Of a stretch of DNA of 64,000 nucleotides, positions 1-9,145 are shown one piece after another. Source of the DNA: Actinomycetes bacterium (GTDB lineage: Bacteria; Actinomycetota; Acidimicrobiia; Acidimicrobiales; Acidimicrobiaceae); NCBI GenBank assembly GCA_021799875.1, contig JAJYZP010000004.1:1-64000 (forward strand), written 5' to 3'. A program made the position numbers and the translations under genes. Below the pieces are notes generated by a model that did not search any database, was not told where the DNA came from, and was given only the letters and a program-made list of their open reading frames with translations. Each line of letters begins with the position of its first letter. The first letter of the stretch is position 1.

Positions 1-26
1 CGCTCTTTCCTGCTACGGAGGCTTTG

Positions 27-45
27 TACTACCTACGTAGTAGTA
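27..45. promoter_or_regulatory. Imperfect palindrome upstream of sufC, possible operator
   Basis: Half-sites TACTAC and GTAGTA are perfect inverted complements separated by 7 nt, ending about 24 bp before the sufC start. Its position suits an Fe-S-responsive repressor site of the Rrf2/SufR kind, but no such regulator gene is in the window and the match to the sufB palindrome at 27586-27602 is only partial (shared CTAC/GTAG halves). The regulatory role is inference. Confidence 0.35.
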
Positions 46-69
46 ATTAGTTCGACTAGACTACAGACT

Positions 70-816
70 ATGGCTCTTCCCCTTCTCGCGATTGAGAACC
101 TTCAGGTACGTGGCGGCGATAATGCAATTCTCAAAGGCGTCAATCTCGAGATTTTACCCGGGGAGGTCCACGTCATCATGGGTCCGAATGGAGCCGGAAA
201 GTCAACGCTCGCTAACTGCCTTCTCGGTAACCCTAGCTACGAGGTGACCGCTGGCACTGTCGCGCTGAACGGTGCCGATATCACCGCTTGGTCTCCAGAC
301 GAGCGAGCTCGAGCCGGGCTCTTCTTAGCATTTCAGTATCCCGAAGAGATCGCCGGCGTCTCCGTCATCCAGTTCTTACGCCAAGCGGTATCGGCCAGAA
401 AGGGACAAGACGTATCTGCACTCGAAGTTCGTTTCGCTCTCATGGAGTGGATGGACCGACTCGGTATGGATCGAGCTTTTGCCGAGCGGCATCTCAACAC
501 GGGCTTCTCCGGCGGCGAAAAGAAGCGAAACGAGATCTTGCAGATGGCGCTCCTCGAGCCGGTAGTGGCCATCTTAGACGAGACCGATTCCGGACTCGAT
601 ATCGATGCGCTCATCCTGGTTGCCGCTGGCATTGAAGCCGTTCGAGCCGCCCGACCCGAGATGGGCACCCTCCTCATTACGCACTATCAACGAATCTTGG
701 ACTATCTCAAACCAGACAAAATTCACATAGCCATCGACGGTGTCATCGTTGCATCGGGTGGTATCGAGATCGCTGAGGCGCTCGAGAAAGAAGGTTACGA
801 ACAATGGCGCAGGTAA
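70..816 (+). CDS. sufC: SufC, Fe-S assembly ABC ATPase (copy 1)
   Basis: Cytosolic ATPase that drives the SufBCD scaffold for Fe-S cluster assembly. At 248 residues it has the usual family length. Walker A GPNGAGKS lies at about 38-45, the signature SGGEKKR (with the extended KKR typical of SufC) at about 147, Walker B LDETDSGLD at about 169 and the switch His in THYQ at about 204. It overlaps sufS by 13 nt, so the two are translationally coupled. No good Shine-Dalgarno precedes the ATG, so leaderless expression is possible. A second sufC lies at 8372-9145; the two proteins differ clearly, so this is not a recent copy. Which one partners SufB and SufD cannot be told from sequence. Confidence 0.95.
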   Translation: MALPLLAIENLQVRGGDNAILKGVNLEILPGEVHVIMGPNGAGKSTLANCLLGNPSYEVTAGTVALNGADITAWSPDERARAGLFLAFQYPEEIAGVSVIQFLRQAVSARKGQDVSALEVRFALMEWMDRLGMDRAFAERHLNTGFSGGEKKRNEILQMALLEPVVAILDETDSGLDIDALILVAAGIEAVRAARPEMGTLLITHYQRILDYLKPDKIHIAIDGVIVASGGIEIAEALEKEGYEQWRR

Positions 817-2069
817 GTACTACCTTGACTTCCAGCGAACTGACTCCAACGAGCGCAATTCGCAGAGAAGACTTCCCTATCTTCAATGAAGTCGAGCAGA
901 AACCCTTTGTGTATCTCGATTCAGCATCCTCCTCTCAGCGCCCCCTTGTTGTGCTTGAGGCTATGGACCGCTACTATCGATCCACCCACGCCAATGTTCA
1001 CCGAGGTGTCTATCGCATTGCCGAAGAGGCGACAGCTCTCTACGAACGGGCGCGTACCCACCTCGGAAACTTCATCGGCGCTCCAGATCCATCTCGAGAG
1101 ATCGTCTTCACCAAAAATGCAACAGAAGCGGCAAATCTCTTCGTTCAAGGGCTCGGACGGCGGCGACTTGACGCAACAAGCACGGTTCTCCTGACCCATC
1201 TTGAACATCACGCCAATCTCGTTCCATGGATGATCCTCAAAGAGCAGCTCGGGTTTGCAATTCGTTACATTCCCCTCACCGACGATGGTCGCCTCGACCT
1301 CTCCGATCTAGATCAACTACTCGATGGAGTCTCCCTAGTAGGGGTCTCGCTCGCCTCGAACGTACTCGGCACCATCAACCCTGTTGCAGCCATAGCGGAA
1401 AGAGCTCATCTGGCAGGAGCACTTGTCTTCGGCGACGGTGCGCAGTTTGTACCGCACAATACCACCAACGTTGTGGAGCTCGGAATCGATGCTCTCTGCA
1501 TCACAGGCCACAAAATGCTCGGCCCAACAGGAATTGGTGCCCTCTGGGCTCGCCACGAGCTTCTCGAAGAGATGCAACCTTTCCTTGGTGGAGGCGAGAT
1601 GATCGCAGACGTACGGCTCGACGGATTTACCCCAAATGTCATACCATATAAGTTCGAGGCTGGCACGCCCCCGATAGCGGAGGCCGTCGGCTGGGAGTGT
1701 GCTCTTTCCTACCTCGAATCGATCGGCATGGAGAAGATCCGCCACCACGAAGTCGAACTAACCCGATATGCATTGAGCGCTCTCGAAGAGGGACTCGGAG
1801 ATGCCATCACAATCTTTGGACCACGCGATCCCGAGTCGCGAGGAGCGGTGATCTCCTTCGAGCTCAAGGAGATTCATCCCCACGATGTCTCCCAACTCCT
1901 TGACCAAGAGGGCGTCTGCGTGCGTGCCGGACACCACTGTGCAAAGCCCCTGATGCGTCAGTTAGGCGTCGCAGCTACCGCCAGAGCGTCGCTCTACCTC
2001 TATAACGGACACGAAGACGTGGACGCCCTCGTCGGTGCACTTCAAAAGTGCCAAGCCTTCTTTCGCTGA
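804..2069 (+). CDS. sufS: SufS group II cysteine desulfurase
   Basis: PLP enzyme that removes sulfur from L-cysteine and passes the persulfide to SufU. At 421 residues it is full length. The N-terminal YLDSASSSQRP and HRGVYRIAEEA motifs are typical of SufS/CsdA. The PLP-binding lysine is K237 in TGHKMLGPTG, and the catalytic cysteine is C379 in RAGHHCAKPL, the short group II loop. A start at 804, overlapping sufC, is supported by the purine-rich AAAGAAGG upstream. It is followed by sufU after 47 nt, giving the actinobacterial and Firmicute order C-S-U. Confidence 0.96.
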   Translation: MAQVSTTLTSSELTPTSAIRREDFPIFNEVEQKPFVYLDSASSSQRPLVVLEAMDRYYRSTHANVHRGVYRIAEEATALYERARTHLGNFIGAPDPSREIVFTKNATEAANLFVQGLGRRRLDATSTVLLTHLEHHANLVPWMILKEQLGFAIRYIPLTDDGRLDLSDLDQLLDGVSLVGVSLASNVLGTINPVAAIAERAHLAGALVFGDGAQFVPHNTTNVVELGIDALCITGHKMLGPTGIGALWARHELLEEMQPFLGGGEMIADVRLDGFTPNVIPYKFEAGTPPIAEAVGWECALSYLESIGMEKIRHHEVELTRYALSALEEGLGDAITIFGPRDPESRGAVISFELKEIHPHDVSQLLDQEGVCVRAGHHCAKPLMRQLGVAATARASLYLYNGHEDVDALVGALQKCQAFFR

Positions 2070-2116
2070 TCAATCCACAGCGCTCGTAACGTCGAATCCA
2101 CTCAGGAAGGATCGCC

Positions 2117-2635
2117 ATGTCAGGTCTTGAGGATCTCTATCGAGAGATCATCCTCGATCACTATAAGTCTCCAAGAAACCAGGGACGCCTCGAATCCCCA
2201 CCTGCCACCTTGGAAGAGGGGTTCAATCCTCTGTGCGGCGACGAGATTACCGTGTCAGTTCTCCTCGAAGATGAGATCGTGACCGATGTCAAGATCGATG
2301 GACAGGGTTGCTCAATCTCTAAATCGTCAGCATCTCTGATGTCCGCGGCGGTGAAGGGAAAGAGCCTTCGCCAAATTGCCACAATAGTGCGTACATTCAA
2401 GTCAATGATGTCCATTCCCGAGGATGAAGCGATCCCGTTCGTCGGCCCCGACGATCCATCGAACGCCTCCGACCCGCCAATCCTCAGCGAAGCTGAGATG
2501 GGAGAGCTGATCGCACTTCAGGGAGTCGTAAAGTTTCCCGTACGAATTAAGTGTGCGACTCTAGCATGGAATACCTTCTCCTTGGCGCTCAAAAAGGCAC
2601 AAGACGCCAAGATTGCACCAAGCGAAGCCCCATAG
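2117..2635 (+). CDS. sufU: SufU, zinc-dependent sulfur acceptor for SufS
   Basis: A NifU/IscU-fold protein of 172 residues. The three ligand cysteines are visible at C40 (PLCGDE), C65 (GQGCSIS) and C146 (KCATLAW), with the Asp after C40 expected in SufU. The long insert between the second and third Cys is the feature that separates SufU from IscU. In known systems SufU takes sulfur from SufS by Zn-ligand exchange. The ribosome site GAAGGA sits 8 nt before the ATG. It is the last gene of this suf operon and faces the convergent gene ending at 2738. Confidence 0.95.
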   Translation: MSGLEDLYREIILDHYKSPRNQGRLESPPATLEEGFNPLCGDEITVSVLLEDEIVTDVKIDGQGCSISKSSASLMSAAVKGKSLRQIATIVRTFKSMMSIPEDEAIPFVGPDDPSNASDPPILSEAEMGELIALQGVVKFPVRIKCATLAWNTFSLALKKAQDAKIAPSEAP

Positions 2636-2696
2636 AGAGTCTGCTGAAACCAAAAGAGAGACCTCTACCGACCTTCGTACTACCGCCGCTGAGACA

Positions 2697-2717
2697 TCGT
2701 GCATAACGACTGCACGA
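2697..2717. terminator. Hairpin between convergent genes
   Basis: TCGTGCA and TGCACGA form a 7-bp perfect stem around a 7-nt loop in the 100-bp gap between the convergent sufU and glycosidase-like genes. There is no strong T-tract, so termination is inferred mainly from position. Confidence 0.4.
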
Positions 2718-2737
2718 CAACTGATCCTTTGGAGTCC

Positions 2738-3985
2738 CTAGCCCTTCCGCTTTGGCCGTGAACTTGCTGTGGCCGATGACGAGGTCACGGTAGCAGACGG
2801 AGATGGAAACGAGAGCGGAGCAGGTCGGGCAAAGGCTCCAACGAAATCTCGATCGGTAATAGAGAAGTAGCGCGAGACCGGCCGCAGCATTCCTGGAAGT
2901 AGCTGAGATCCATTCGCGGGACTCGCAAGAGCCCCGACACTCTGGTTGAAGTAGAAGAAGTTAACCCAGTCAGTATTGATGTCCAGCTCCATCGCCCTCA
3001 CCGCACCTGCCCGTACTAGGAGGTTAGCAAGAGAGCCAACTGAGAGCCCAGGACCAGCAACGTAGACGATTGCTCCATTTTTTGTCACCCCCGCTCCTGA
3101 TCGCCACACAAGAACCTTATTGGCGACGGTTTGACCCCACACGGCGTAGTTCGTGTTGTACACCTGTGGATTAATCTTTCCATTGTTGACGATCAAGGAC
3201 AGGTTCTGGCGTACAACCGCAACATTCGCCGGAATCTTCGAACCCGATCCCCACGACACGACGTTGACGTCGCCGTTCTTGTAGATGACGAACGATGCAG
3301 CATGGTTGACGAGTGGAACCGCCGTGGTGCCGTAGGCATAGTATCCACCCTGGGCATCTTGCATCCGAAAACCTGAGTTAAAGGTTGCGACGAGATTTCC
3401 GAGCTCTGACCCTTGAAGCGGCGAGGTGTACTTCCACTTGAGATGTCCAGGAGGCTCTTGGTAACCGGCAAATTGACGGAAAGACAAAATATGTGGATCC
3501 ATCCATGCCACTGCCGCTATCAACGAAGTGTGGATGGGATCGGGCCGAAGCAACGTTACGTACAGGCCGGGGTAGCCATCGACCGTGAGGCCCTCTGGAG
3601 TCCACTTCCCTTCTCCGGCCATAGCTGGATACGCCAACGGCTTCAACGGCGCAGGTGCAGGAAGGTGCGGTAGAGATGGAGAGGTAACAGCGGTCAGGTG
3701 GGCACGACCTTTCGGCTTAAAGGCTCCCTTTGGAGGTTTTCCACCAACCTTTGGGGTATTCAGCGAGTACCAGGTGTTCTCTGCAAACCGCACGAGCGAC
3801 GCTCCACCGTGTCCACGAATCCACTCGACGGTCGTGACGCCAAAGCTCGCACCGCCGGGGGCAGTGAGAGCACCAATATAGGAATAGCCCGCAACCAAAA
3901 TAAAAAGAGCTAGTGCCCCCACGACGGTGCGCCGAATCATGAAGACCATGCGAGAAGGTCTGCGTTGACGCGATTTCACATACAC
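2738..3985 (-). CDS. Secreted phosphodiester glycosidase-like (NAGPA/DUF2233) protein
   Basis: A 415-residue exported protein with a basic N-terminus and one hydrophobic segment (about residues 19-40, signal peptide or anchor). The second half carries DUF2233/NAGPA hallmarks: FNSGFRM, then a WRSGAGV and AIVYVAGPGLS stretch, and a final LDINTDW where mammalian uncovering enzyme has DGGGS. Related actinobacterial proteins commonly have a DIN-x-x-W form, so this is a subfamily trait rather than damage. The C-terminal 30 residues are Ser/Thr-rich. It probably acts on glycan phosphodiesters outside the membrane; the substrate is unknown. The start is uncertain: a GTG two codons in (3979) has the better-spaced GTGGAG ribosome site. 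Confidence 0.75.
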   Translation of the reverse strand: MYVKSRQRRPSRMVFMIRRTVVGALALFILVAGYSYIGALTAPGGASFGVTTVEWIRGHGGASLVRFAENTWYSLNTPKVGGKPPKGAFKPKGRAHLTAVTSPSLPHLPAPAPLKPLAYPAMAGEGKWTPEGLTVDGYPGLYVTLLRPDPIHTSLIAAVAWMDPHILSFRQFAGYQEPPGHLKWKYTSPLQGSELGNLVATFNSGFRMQDAQGGYYAYGTTAVPLVNHAASFVIYKNGDVNVVSWGSGSKIPANVAVVRQNLSLIVNNGKINPQVYNTNYAVWGQTVANKVLVWRSGAGVTKNGAIVYVAGPGLSVGSLANLLVRAGAVRAMELDINTDWVNFFYFNQSVGALASPANGSQLLPGMLRPVSRYFSITDRDFVGAFARPAPLSFPSPSATVTSSSATASSRPKRKG

Positions 3986-4015
3986 TCCACTTCACAGATT
4001 GTCATGCAACGAGCC

Positions 4016-5581
4016 TCAGAATAGACCTTGAACATGAGATCCAATACTGGCGCCCATCAAGTTCTCATTCTCTCGAGGAAGCTCTACAACGAAACACGCT
4101 CCGGAGTACTCCGGATCATCTCCATCATGGACCATTACAGCCCCACCATGAGCTACCACAATACTTTTCACAATCGCGAGGCCAAGCCCCGATCCGCCCA
4201 GATTCCTACTCCTCGACTCATCTAGTCGGGTAAAACGTTCGAAGATAGAGTCTCTCTCTGTGAGCGGAACTCCGACACCGTCATCGAGCACCTCTAGAAC
4301 AGCCGTGACATCACGTTGGTAGAGCGTAACTTTCACTCGCGACTCAGCGTGGCGCACGGCATTCTCTAAAAGATTCCGAACGACCGACCGTAGACGCTCC
4401 ACATCTCCAATGAGTCGAGTCGGGGACATATGGTTGAGGTCGATTCTTACCGGTGATATCGATCGCAACCGCCGAGACTCTTCAACGATGAGGTCGTCGA
4501 GATCTAAGACCTCTTTCTTCAGCAGAAGCTGACCAACATCTGACTTCGCCAACAGGAGTAAGTCTTCAATAATGTACTGCATGCGCTGGCTCTCATCGAT
4601 GGCTCCGTGAGACACCTCCACCCAGTCTGTACTCTCAGGGTGTCGAAGTGCAATCTCGAGCGAAGTCCTGAGCGAAGAGAGGGGACTTTTCAATTCGTGT
4701 GACGCATCCGCAACGAAGCGCTTTCTCTCCTCTACGGCGTTTTCCAATCGTTCCAACATTTGATTCATAGTGTGAGCGAGGCGTCCGATCTCATCATCAG
4801 TCCCAGGCTCAAAGACTCGACGAGAGAGGTTTGAGCCAGAGATGTCATCCACATCGACACGAATTCGCTCTACGGGCAAGAAAGCTCTGCCAGTAATCAC
4901 CCATGTCGACCCCACGACCACCGCCAAGAGTACGGGAAAACCGAGCAGAAGTATCAGTATGAGCGATCGAACCGATTGATCTACGGCCTGGACCGAAGCC
5001 CAGACACTTACGTAGTAAGCCCCGGGATCGGTGGTTGTAAACACCACCTTCCCGGACTTTGAGGAACCAGGTTTTGACTGAGAGCCGGAAACGACTCCAA
5101 CGTAAGTCTTGTTTAACTGTGCCACCACTGAGACAGTAACGGGGACCTTCGCTGCAACAAGGATAAAGTTATGGTCGTGTTCTCCAGCCTGGAGGGCCGG
5201 AACCGACATCTCGCGCTCAATTGGGACAGAAGAGAACCCTTTCGTTTTCGGATAGTGAAACAGGTCGGGACGTCCGGATAGGTTTGCCGTCGAAGCGACG
5301 ACCTTGCCGGTCGAACTCACCACCTGAGCGGCGATATCGCCTCGCGGAATGGGGATCGGGTTTGGGAGTTCACCCCCTTCGACCAGGGATACCACGTTCG
5401 CCGATTCGTTACGAGCCGTTGCATTGACGGAGGACAAGAGCCTAGAGCGCAGCAGTGCTACTAAAACCACCGAAGACACCGCCAAGGCCGACCCCACAAC
5501 GATCGTCGCCACCAACGTTGTGCGCGCTCTAACCGATGAGAGACGGGTTTTAGATCGGCGATCACCGCTCATCATCATCAC
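4016..5581 (-). CDS. Sensor histidine kinase, HAMP type
   Basis: A 521-residue membrane kinase. TM1 is at about 22-45, followed by an extracytoplasmic sensor of about 160 residues, TM2 at about 206-232 and a HAMP segment. The phospho-acceptor is H295 in SHELKSPL. The ATPase domain has NLLENAVRH (N box), DDGVGVP (G1), FERF (F box) and GGSGLGLAI (G2). The response regulator lies just upstream on the same strand with an 85-nt gap. Four consecutive ATG codons begin the reading frame, so the exact start is ambiguous. The signal sensed is unknown. Confidence 0.93.
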   Translation of the reverse strand: MMMMSGDRRSKTRLSSVRARTTLVATIVVGSALAVSSVVLVALLRSRLLSSVNATARNESANVVSLVEGGELPNPIPIPRGDIAAQVVSSTGKVVASTANLSGRPDLFHYPKTKGFSSVPIEREMSVPALQAGEHDHNFILVAAKVPVTVSVVAQLNKTYVGVVSGSQSKPGSSKSGKVVFTTTDPGAYYVSVWASVQAVDQSVRSLILILLLGFPVLLAVVVGSTWVITGRAFLPVERIRVDVDDISGSNLSRRVFEPGTDDEIGRLAHTMNQMLERLENAVEERKRFVADASHELKSPLSSLRTSLEIALRHPESTDWVEVSHGAIDESQRMQYIIEDLLLLAKSDVGQLLLKKEVLDLDDLIVEESRRLRSISPVRIDLNHMSPTRLIGDVERLRSVVRNLLENAVRHAESRVKVTLYQRDVTAVLEVLDDGVGVPLTERDSIFERFTRLDESRSRNLGGSGLGLAIVKSIVVAHGGAVMVHDGDDPEYSGACFVVELPRENENLMGASIGSHVQGLF

Positions 5582-5666
5582 CTTACAAGATCACCCATGG
5601 CGTTAGCTACCCAGATGGCCGCAAAAAACCTGAAGCTACGAGTGATCAGTGCTCCAAAGGTATCGC

Positions 5667-6401
5667 TCACACCTGGATCGGTGTACTCGATTGCGCATCG
5701 ACCGCAGACTCCTCGTTCGTGGAGGTGCCGCCATCTTCATCAAGGAGATAACCGACCCCCCGCACGGTCTTGATCGTCCGTCGGCCGAAAGGCACGTCGA
5801 TCTTACGCCGAAGATATCCAATGTAGACCTCTACGATGTTTGAGTCACCTTCGAAGTCGTAGTCCCAAACGTGCTCAATAATCTCTCGTTTTGTGAGAAC
5901 CCGACCTTTTTGCCGCAGCAACAACTCCAAGAAGGAGAACTCTCGAGAGGTTAATTCGATGTCGACGCTCCCCCTACGAACGATGTGGCTCGCAGGGTCG
6001 AGAGTCAAGTCACCGGTACAAAGCACTGGTGGTCTGCTCTCTCCACCCCGACGAAGAAGCGCTCGAATTCGAGCGAGCAATACCGTAAACGAGAAGGGCT
6101 TTTTAAGAAAATCGTCGGCACCGGTATCGAGGGCCTCCGCTTCATCAAGCTCACCATCTTTTGCGGTCAGCATTAGAATGGGCGTCCAGATCTCCTCTTT
6201 CCGGAGAGTATCAGTTAGCTTAAAGCCATTCATTCCGGGCAACATGATGTCAAGCACCAGTATGTCATACGAAGTCTCTTTAGCCATGCGAAGACCTTCA
6301 AGCCCATCTCGTGCAAGATCGACAGCGAAGCCCTCGGCCACGAGTCCACGTTTCAGCGCATCTCCGAGACTCACTTCGTCGTCAACAATTAGAATTCGCA
6401 C
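5667..6401 (-). CDS. OmpR-family response regulator
   Basis: 244 residues: a receiver domain with acidic pair VDDE, phospho-acceptor D51 (VLDIMLPG), the switch Thr in MLTAKD and K101 before Pro, then an OmpR/PhoB winged helix ending in the TVRGVGYLL motif. It is cotranscribed with the downstream kinase at 4016-5581. The last 20 residues after GYLLDEDGG are a non-conserved polar tail. The gene diverges from the ferredoxin gene at 6632, with about 230 bp of shared intergenic DNA holding a 12-bp tandem repeat. Confidence 0.93.
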   Translation of the reverse strand: MRILIVDDEVSLGDALKRGLVAEGFAVDLARDGLEGLRMAKETSYDILVLDIMLPGMNGFKLTDTLRKEEIWTPILMLTAKDGELDEAEALDTGADDFLKKPFSFTVLLARIRALLRRGGESRPPVLCTGDLTLDPASHIVRRGSVDIELTSREFSFLELLLRQKGRVLTKREIIEHVWDYDFEGDSNIVEVYIGYLRRKIDVPFGRRTIKTVRGVGYLLDEDGGTSTNEESAVDAQSSTPIQV

Positions 6402-6465
6402 AACGACACCCTACCTTTCAGCACTCTTGCAACCTAACTCAGCAATCTGAGAGACAGCGGTGTTA

Positions 6466-6489
6466 GCCCTAGGAAGAGCCCTAGGAAGA
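6466..6489. repeat. Tandem 12-bp repeat in divergent promoter region
   Basis: Two perfect head-to-tail copies of GCCCTAGGAAGA lie between the response regulator start (6401, minus) and the ferredoxin start (6632, plus). Each contains the palindrome CCTAGG. Direct repeats with a spacing near one helical turn are what OmpR-family regulators often bind, so autoregulation is possible but not shown. Confidence 0.6.
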
Positions 6490-6631
6490 GCGTGAATGCT
6501 TCCGAGCGTAGAGTCCCCGCTGTGGTAGACCTCTTGAGTCAGGTAATCCACTGCCTGAGCCTAAGAGAGCGCAGCAAGCTAACATGAGCGATAGTGCAGA
6601 TCGTCGATATCCATAGAACTTGGAGGTTGCG

Positions 6632-6823
6632 GTGAAAATAGAGGTGGACTTTGATCGATGTCAATCGAACGCGCTCTGCATGCAGAGCGCCCCGAGCGTT
6701 TTCGAGGTGAGAGATGACGGATTCCTCTACATTCTTCAAGACGCGCCCGGCGAGGAGCTGCGTCAATCCGTTGAAGAGGCGGTCGCAAACTGTCCGACGC
6801 AGGCCATATCAATTCAAGATTGA
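6632..6823 (+). CDS. Small [3Fe-4S] ferredoxin
   Basis: A 63-residue ferredoxin with only three cluster cysteines, C10, C16 and C54 (the last as CPT). The position of the fourth ligand of a 4Fe-4S cluster is N13, so a [3Fe-4S] cluster is expected, as in ferredoxins that serve cytochromes P450 or other oxygenases. The start is GTG at 6632 rather than the TTG at 6620, because TTGGAGGT at 6620-6627 is a good ribosome site for the GTG. A ferredoxin reductase follows 100 nt downstream, so the two probably form an electron-transfer pair. No P450 is in the window. Confidence 0.85.
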   Translation: MKIEVDFDRCQSNALCMQSAPSVFEVRDDGFLYILQDAPGEELRQSVEEAVANCPTQAISIQD

Positions 6824-6923
6824 CGAGCAACGAACTTTCTCAACCGAACACGAGTAGCTCGCCCGGTACAAGCACGATCGAGCGCTCCCCCCTCATGGCA
6901 AACACAGTGCAGCGAGGCCACTC

Positions 6924-8120
6924 GTGACCGGTCCGGGTCATCAATCCAAGACAGTGATCGTTGGTGCATCACTAGCAGGTCTCCGCTGTGCTGCCTCGCT
7001 ACGTCGAGAAGGTTACGAAGGAGAGATAGTCCTGCTCGGAAATGAGCGTCACTCACCATATCAACGCCCGCCCCTCTCCAAGGCGGTCTTGACTGGGCGG
7101 GCCCCCATCGAACGTGCGACGCTTCGTTCTCAAGTCGCACCTCCATTTGAACTCCGACTCGGGGTCGAGGCAACGGCTCTTGCTGCCGAGGACCAGGTGC
7201 TTACCCTCGATGATCGATCGTCGATCTCATACGACCACCTCGTGCTCACCTGCGGGGCACGTCCTCGCCATCTTGCGGCTCTTCCTCCGAGTGAAACGGT
7301 GCTCTACTTTCGAACCCTCGATGATGCCGTTCGCCTTCGCACGCGCGTGCAAGAGTCGATTGGAAGACTTCTCGTCGTCGGAGCCGGATTCATTGGATCT
7401 GAGGTTGCATCCTCCGCTCGTGAGCAGAATTGGCAGGTGACCCTCGTTGACCTAGATGCACGCATCATGTCTCGCGTCCTCGGCGAAGGAGCGTCGAGCA
7501 TCGTAGAACAGCGACACCGAGAGAACGGAGTAGACCTTCGACTGAGCTGTAGCATCAGTGAAGCAGAGATCGATCGCGACGGAGAGAACTCTAGAGTTTC
7601 GCTCAGCGACGGGTCCACTCTTGACGTCGACATGATCGTTGTCGGCATCGGTGTCGAAGCGAACACTGAGTGGCTGGCAAATAGTTCGCTCACGTTAGAC
7701 AATGGAGTGATCGTTGACGCCAATGGGCGTGCCGAAGGGGTCAACAATATCTACGCCGCTGGGGATGTAGCCTCGTGGTTCCATCCCGCTTACGGTCGGC
7801 ACCTACGATTTGAACACTTCGAAAGTGCTACAAATCAAGCACAGAAAGTTGCTGCTACCATTGCCGGCACCGATCTCAGCCCACTCGATGAGTTACCGTT
7901 TGCCTGGTCGGATCAGCACGGATCGGTCATCCAGTTCCTAGGTCTATCGGACCCTAGCTATCTGGAGCGATCTCTCGAATTCTCCGATGAATCGCCACAC
8001 GGACAGTCATTTGGCTACTACGACGACCACGGTCGGTGTCGGGCCGCCGTTCTGATCGACCAGTCCGCACACTTAGGCGAAGTCAAGACTACGATCACAC
8101 AAAGTCTCAGATCTCTCTGA
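6924..8120 (+). CDS. FAD-dependent NAD(P)H:ferredoxin reductase
   Basis: 398 residues with the layout of oxygenase-coupled ferredoxin/rubredoxin reductases. The FAD dinucleotide motif VIVGASLAGLRCA is near the N-terminus, followed by SPYQRPPLSK. The NAD(P)H motif VVGAGFIGSE is near the middle, the second FAD motif NIYAAGDVASW near residue 285, and a C-terminal reductase domain follows. It should move electrons from NAD(P)H to the neighbouring [3Fe-4S] ferredoxin. The start is a GTG; a later in-frame GTG at 6954, nearer the FAD motif, is an alternative. Confidence 0.88.
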   Translation: MTGPGHQSKTVIVGASLAGLRCAASLRREGYEGEIVLLGNERHSPYQRPPLSKAVLTGRAPIERATLRSQVAPPFELRLGVEATALAAEDQVLTLDDRSSISYDHLVLTCGARPRHLAALPPSETVLYFRTLDDAVRLRTRVQESIGRLLVVGAGFIGSEVASSAREQNWQVTLVDLDARIMSRVLGEGASSIVEQRHRENGVDLRLSCSISEAEIDRDGENSRVSLSDGSTLDVDMIVVGIGVEANTEWLANSSLTLDNGVIVDANGRAEGVNNIYAAGDVASWFHPAYGRHLRFEHFESATNQAQKVAATIAGTDLSPLDELPFAWSDQHGSVIQFLGLSDPSYLERSLEFSDESPHGQSFGYYDDHGRCRAAVLIDQSAHLGEVKTTITQSLRSL

Positions 8121-8229
8121 CATGCCGCACCAGCACCTGCTAGTAACGAATCCTAGACAGAGATATCAATAAGATCAGAATCTTCAGATGCGAAAGCAGA
8201 ACGAAGTTATCTCAAGAACTCAAAGAATC

Positions 8230-8258
8230 AGAAAGCCGGCGCCCCTTACCGGCTTTCT
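8230..8258 (+). terminator. Rho-independent-like terminator after the reductase gene
   Basis: AGAAAGCCGG and CCGGCTTTCT form a perfect 10-bp stem around a 9-nt loop, 110 nt past the reductase stop and 110 nt before the end of the convergent sufC copy. No long T-run follows, but stem strength and location support termination, possibly in both directions. Confidence 0.7.
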
Positions 8259-8371
8259 GCTCGTCGCAGTGCGACTTCCCCTCCGAGAAGTTAGGAACTT
8301 AACCTAACCGAAACAGTAGCACATCGGTGACAGAGGTCACAAATCGAGCGCAAACTTTCTCAAAGAGGTAG

Positions 8372-9145
8372 CTAGAGACCAAAGATCGAGTCAGATGATT
8401 TCTCTTGACTCTCTGGCAAGAACTCTGCGTAACCGGTCTTTTCCAACTCGAGCGCAAGACCGGCGTCTCCTTCCCGTACGATCTTCCCACCGGCTAATAC
8501 GATCACCTTCGTCGGAACGAGCTCTCGAAGCAACCTTGCGTAGTGAGTGATAGCAAGGACTCCAAGCCCTCCCTGACGCACCTGATCTCCCACTCTTCGC
8601 GACACAGCCCGCAAAGCGTCGATATCGAGGCCGGAGTCGATCTCATCCAACAAGGCAATCTTCGCACCCGACAGAGCTAGTAGAACCGTCTCGAGTCGTT
8701 TTTTCTCGCCGCCAGAGAGATCGACGTTGAGCCAACGAGAGAGCAGCGCAGTCGAGAGTCCAACGCCGGTAGCTTCTGAGAGGAGATCTTGAGCAAAACT
8801 ATCCAATGGTAGACCACGAGTACGATACATCTCTTCCACAAGTTGGTAGGCATCGACCCCCTCGACCTCGCCGGGATATTGAGAGACAACAGAGAGTCCT
8901 ACGTGGGCCCGATCAGACGTCGAGAGGGAGAGGAGATCTCTACCCCCGATCGTTGCACTCCCTGCTCGTACCTGATAACCGGGCCGACCCATCAGGGCAG
9001 ATACGAGCGTACTCTTACCGGATCCGTTTGGTCCCATCACTGCAACGACCTCACCGGGCTGCACAGCGAGATCAATGCCTCGCAAAATCTCTCGTCCAGC
9101 TACGTCGACAACGAGACCTTGAACCACCAATCCTTCAACGCTCAT
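8372..9145 (-). CDS. sufC: SufC, Fe-S assembly ABC ATPase (copy 2)
   Basis: 257 residues when started at the ATG at 9145, whose ATGA overlaps the stop of the Rieske gene; an in-frame start at 9163 is less likely. It has Walker A GPNGSGKS, signature LSGGEKKR, Walker B LLDEIDSGLDID and the switch His in THYAR. All catalytic elements are intact, so it should be an active ATPase partner for SufBD. Order and coupling with sufD and the Rieske gene match the canonical actinobacterial order D-Rieske-C. The ancestral operon would continue into sufS and sufU, which here sit with the other sufC at 70-2635. Confidence 0.93.
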   Translation of the reverse strand: MSVEGLVVQGLVVDVAGREILRGIDLAVQPGEVVAVMGPNGSGKSTLVSALMGRPGYQVRAGSATIGGRDLLSLSTSDRAHVGLSVVSQYPGEVEGVDAYQLVEEMYRTRGLPLDSFAQDLLSEATGVGLSTALLSRWLNVDLSGGEKKRLETVLLALSGAKIALLDEIDSGLDIDALRAVSRRVGDQVRQGGLGVLAITHYARLLRELVPTKVIVLAGGKIVREGDAGLALELEKTGYAEFLPESQEKSSDSIFGL

